Assembly (NCBI GenBank): GCA_021772215.1 | Contig: JAJFMK010000153.1 | Coordinates: forward strand, 1 to 6,911 | Reading direction: 5' to 3' | From: Chlamydiota bacterium | GTDB taxonomy: Bacteria > Chlamydiota > Chlamydiia > Chlamydiales > JAJFMK01 | Length of the DNA stretch: 6,911 nt | Part shown: positions 6,726 through 6,911 of the stretch, in pieces | Numbering within the stretch: the stretch's first letter is position 1 | Layout of the letters: each line of letters opens with the position of its first letter | Program-made: the position numbers and the translations under genes | The notes under the pieces: generated by a model | The model's input: only the letters and a program-made list of their open reading frames with translations | Database searches by the model: none | Told to the model about the DNA's origin: nothing

Positions 6726-6731
6726 ATTATA
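6726..6731 (-). promoter_or_regulatory. -10-like TATAAT directly before the pseudopilin gene
   Basis: Minus-strand TATAAT ends only 8 bases before the ATG at 6717, and no ribosome-binding site is visible between them. If used, transcription would begin at or within a few bases of the start codon, making the mRNA leaderless. No good -35 is seen 16-18 bases upstream, so the box may be chance in A/T-rich DNA. Confidence 0.3.
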
Positions 6732-6833
6732 ACAAATTTCTGATTCTATTGCTATCTGTCTGATCTCATGGTAAATGTATAAGTAAAGGAGACACTGAAC
6801 AACTCTGGTGGGCCGCCTTTCCGCCCTTTCACT

Positions 6834-6902
6834 CCAATTTTTCCAATTTCACAAGTCCCCTACTGTCAACAGTATGCGAACTTGAAAAATTCAAAAACTT
6901 GG
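6834..6902. repeat. Long imperfect inverted repeat with a palindromic core
   Basis: The arms at 6834-6856 and 6880-6902 pair at 18 of 23 positions as reverse complements. The centre holds TACTGT-CA-ACAGTA (6861-6874), whose axis lies within half a base of the arm axis. The whole could fold as a long interrupted hairpin. It lies about 115 bases upstream of the pseudopilin start. There is no T-run typical of a terminator, so I cannot say whether it is an operator, an end-of-transcript structure of a gene to the right, or a small mobile repeat. A minus-strand frame open from the right edge to a TGA at 6831-6829 crosses it and could be the tail of another gene. Confidence 0.5.
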
Positions 6903-6911
6903 AGCAAAATC

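Noticed and set aside
6811..6829. GGGC ... GCCC followed by TTT as a terminator
   Set aside because: Stem of only 4 pairs with a 9-base loop and three T; too weak to call.
6829..6909. Minus-strand open stretch from the right edge ending in TGA, possible tail of an upstream gene
   Set aside because: Only 26 codons are visible with no recognisable motif, and the stretch overlaps an inverted repeat; not enough to list as a gene.

Overview
The window looks like an accessory stretch of a bacterial chromosome. It is A/T-rich on the left and less so over the right-hand operon. My best guess for the source is a chlamydia-like endosymbiont or pathogen (phylum Chlamydiota, outside the classical Chlamydia). 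This rests on the right-hand gene pair, a type II secretion-type pseudopilin followed with a 4-base overlap by a small membrane-anchored protein. From memory, that order resembles the CT567-CT566 end of the chlamydial gsp cluster. I cannot confirm it without a search.

Layout, all intact genes on the minus strand. (1) Bases 1-4085: one unbroken reading frame of at least 1361 codons that starts at 4085 and runs off the left edge. It encodes a very large, mostly helical protein of no family I recognise. It has two sets of internal repeats near the N-terminus, a 37-residue uncharged segment in the middle, and several long charged coiled-coil-like stretches. (2) Bases 4086-4508: no intact gene. 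The stretch holds a promoter for the giant gene and what look like two broken genes. One is the start of a pterin-4a-carbinolamine dehydratase (minus strand); the other is the end of a formylglycine-generating-enzyme (FGE/sulfatase-modifying) type domain (plus strand). (3) Bases 4509-5115: a toxin-antitoxin pair, a Phd/YefM-type antitoxin followed by a VapC PIN-domain toxin. (4) Bases 5116-5218: its leader, which contains an imperfect duplication of about 40 bases. (5) Bases 5219-6717: the pseudopilin and membrane-protein pair. (6) Bases 6718-6911: an upstream region with a -10-like box almost touching the start codon and a long imperfect inverted repeat.

The two right-hand genes probably act together in a type II secretion or pilus-like machine. 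The toxin-antitoxin pair and the decayed fragments mark the middle as a region of gene turnover. The giant protein is the most likely novelty. Its repeats, hydrophobic segment and coiled coils would fit a secreted or membrane-inserted effector, an inclusion-membrane-like protein or a helical pore former, but that is inference from architecture only.
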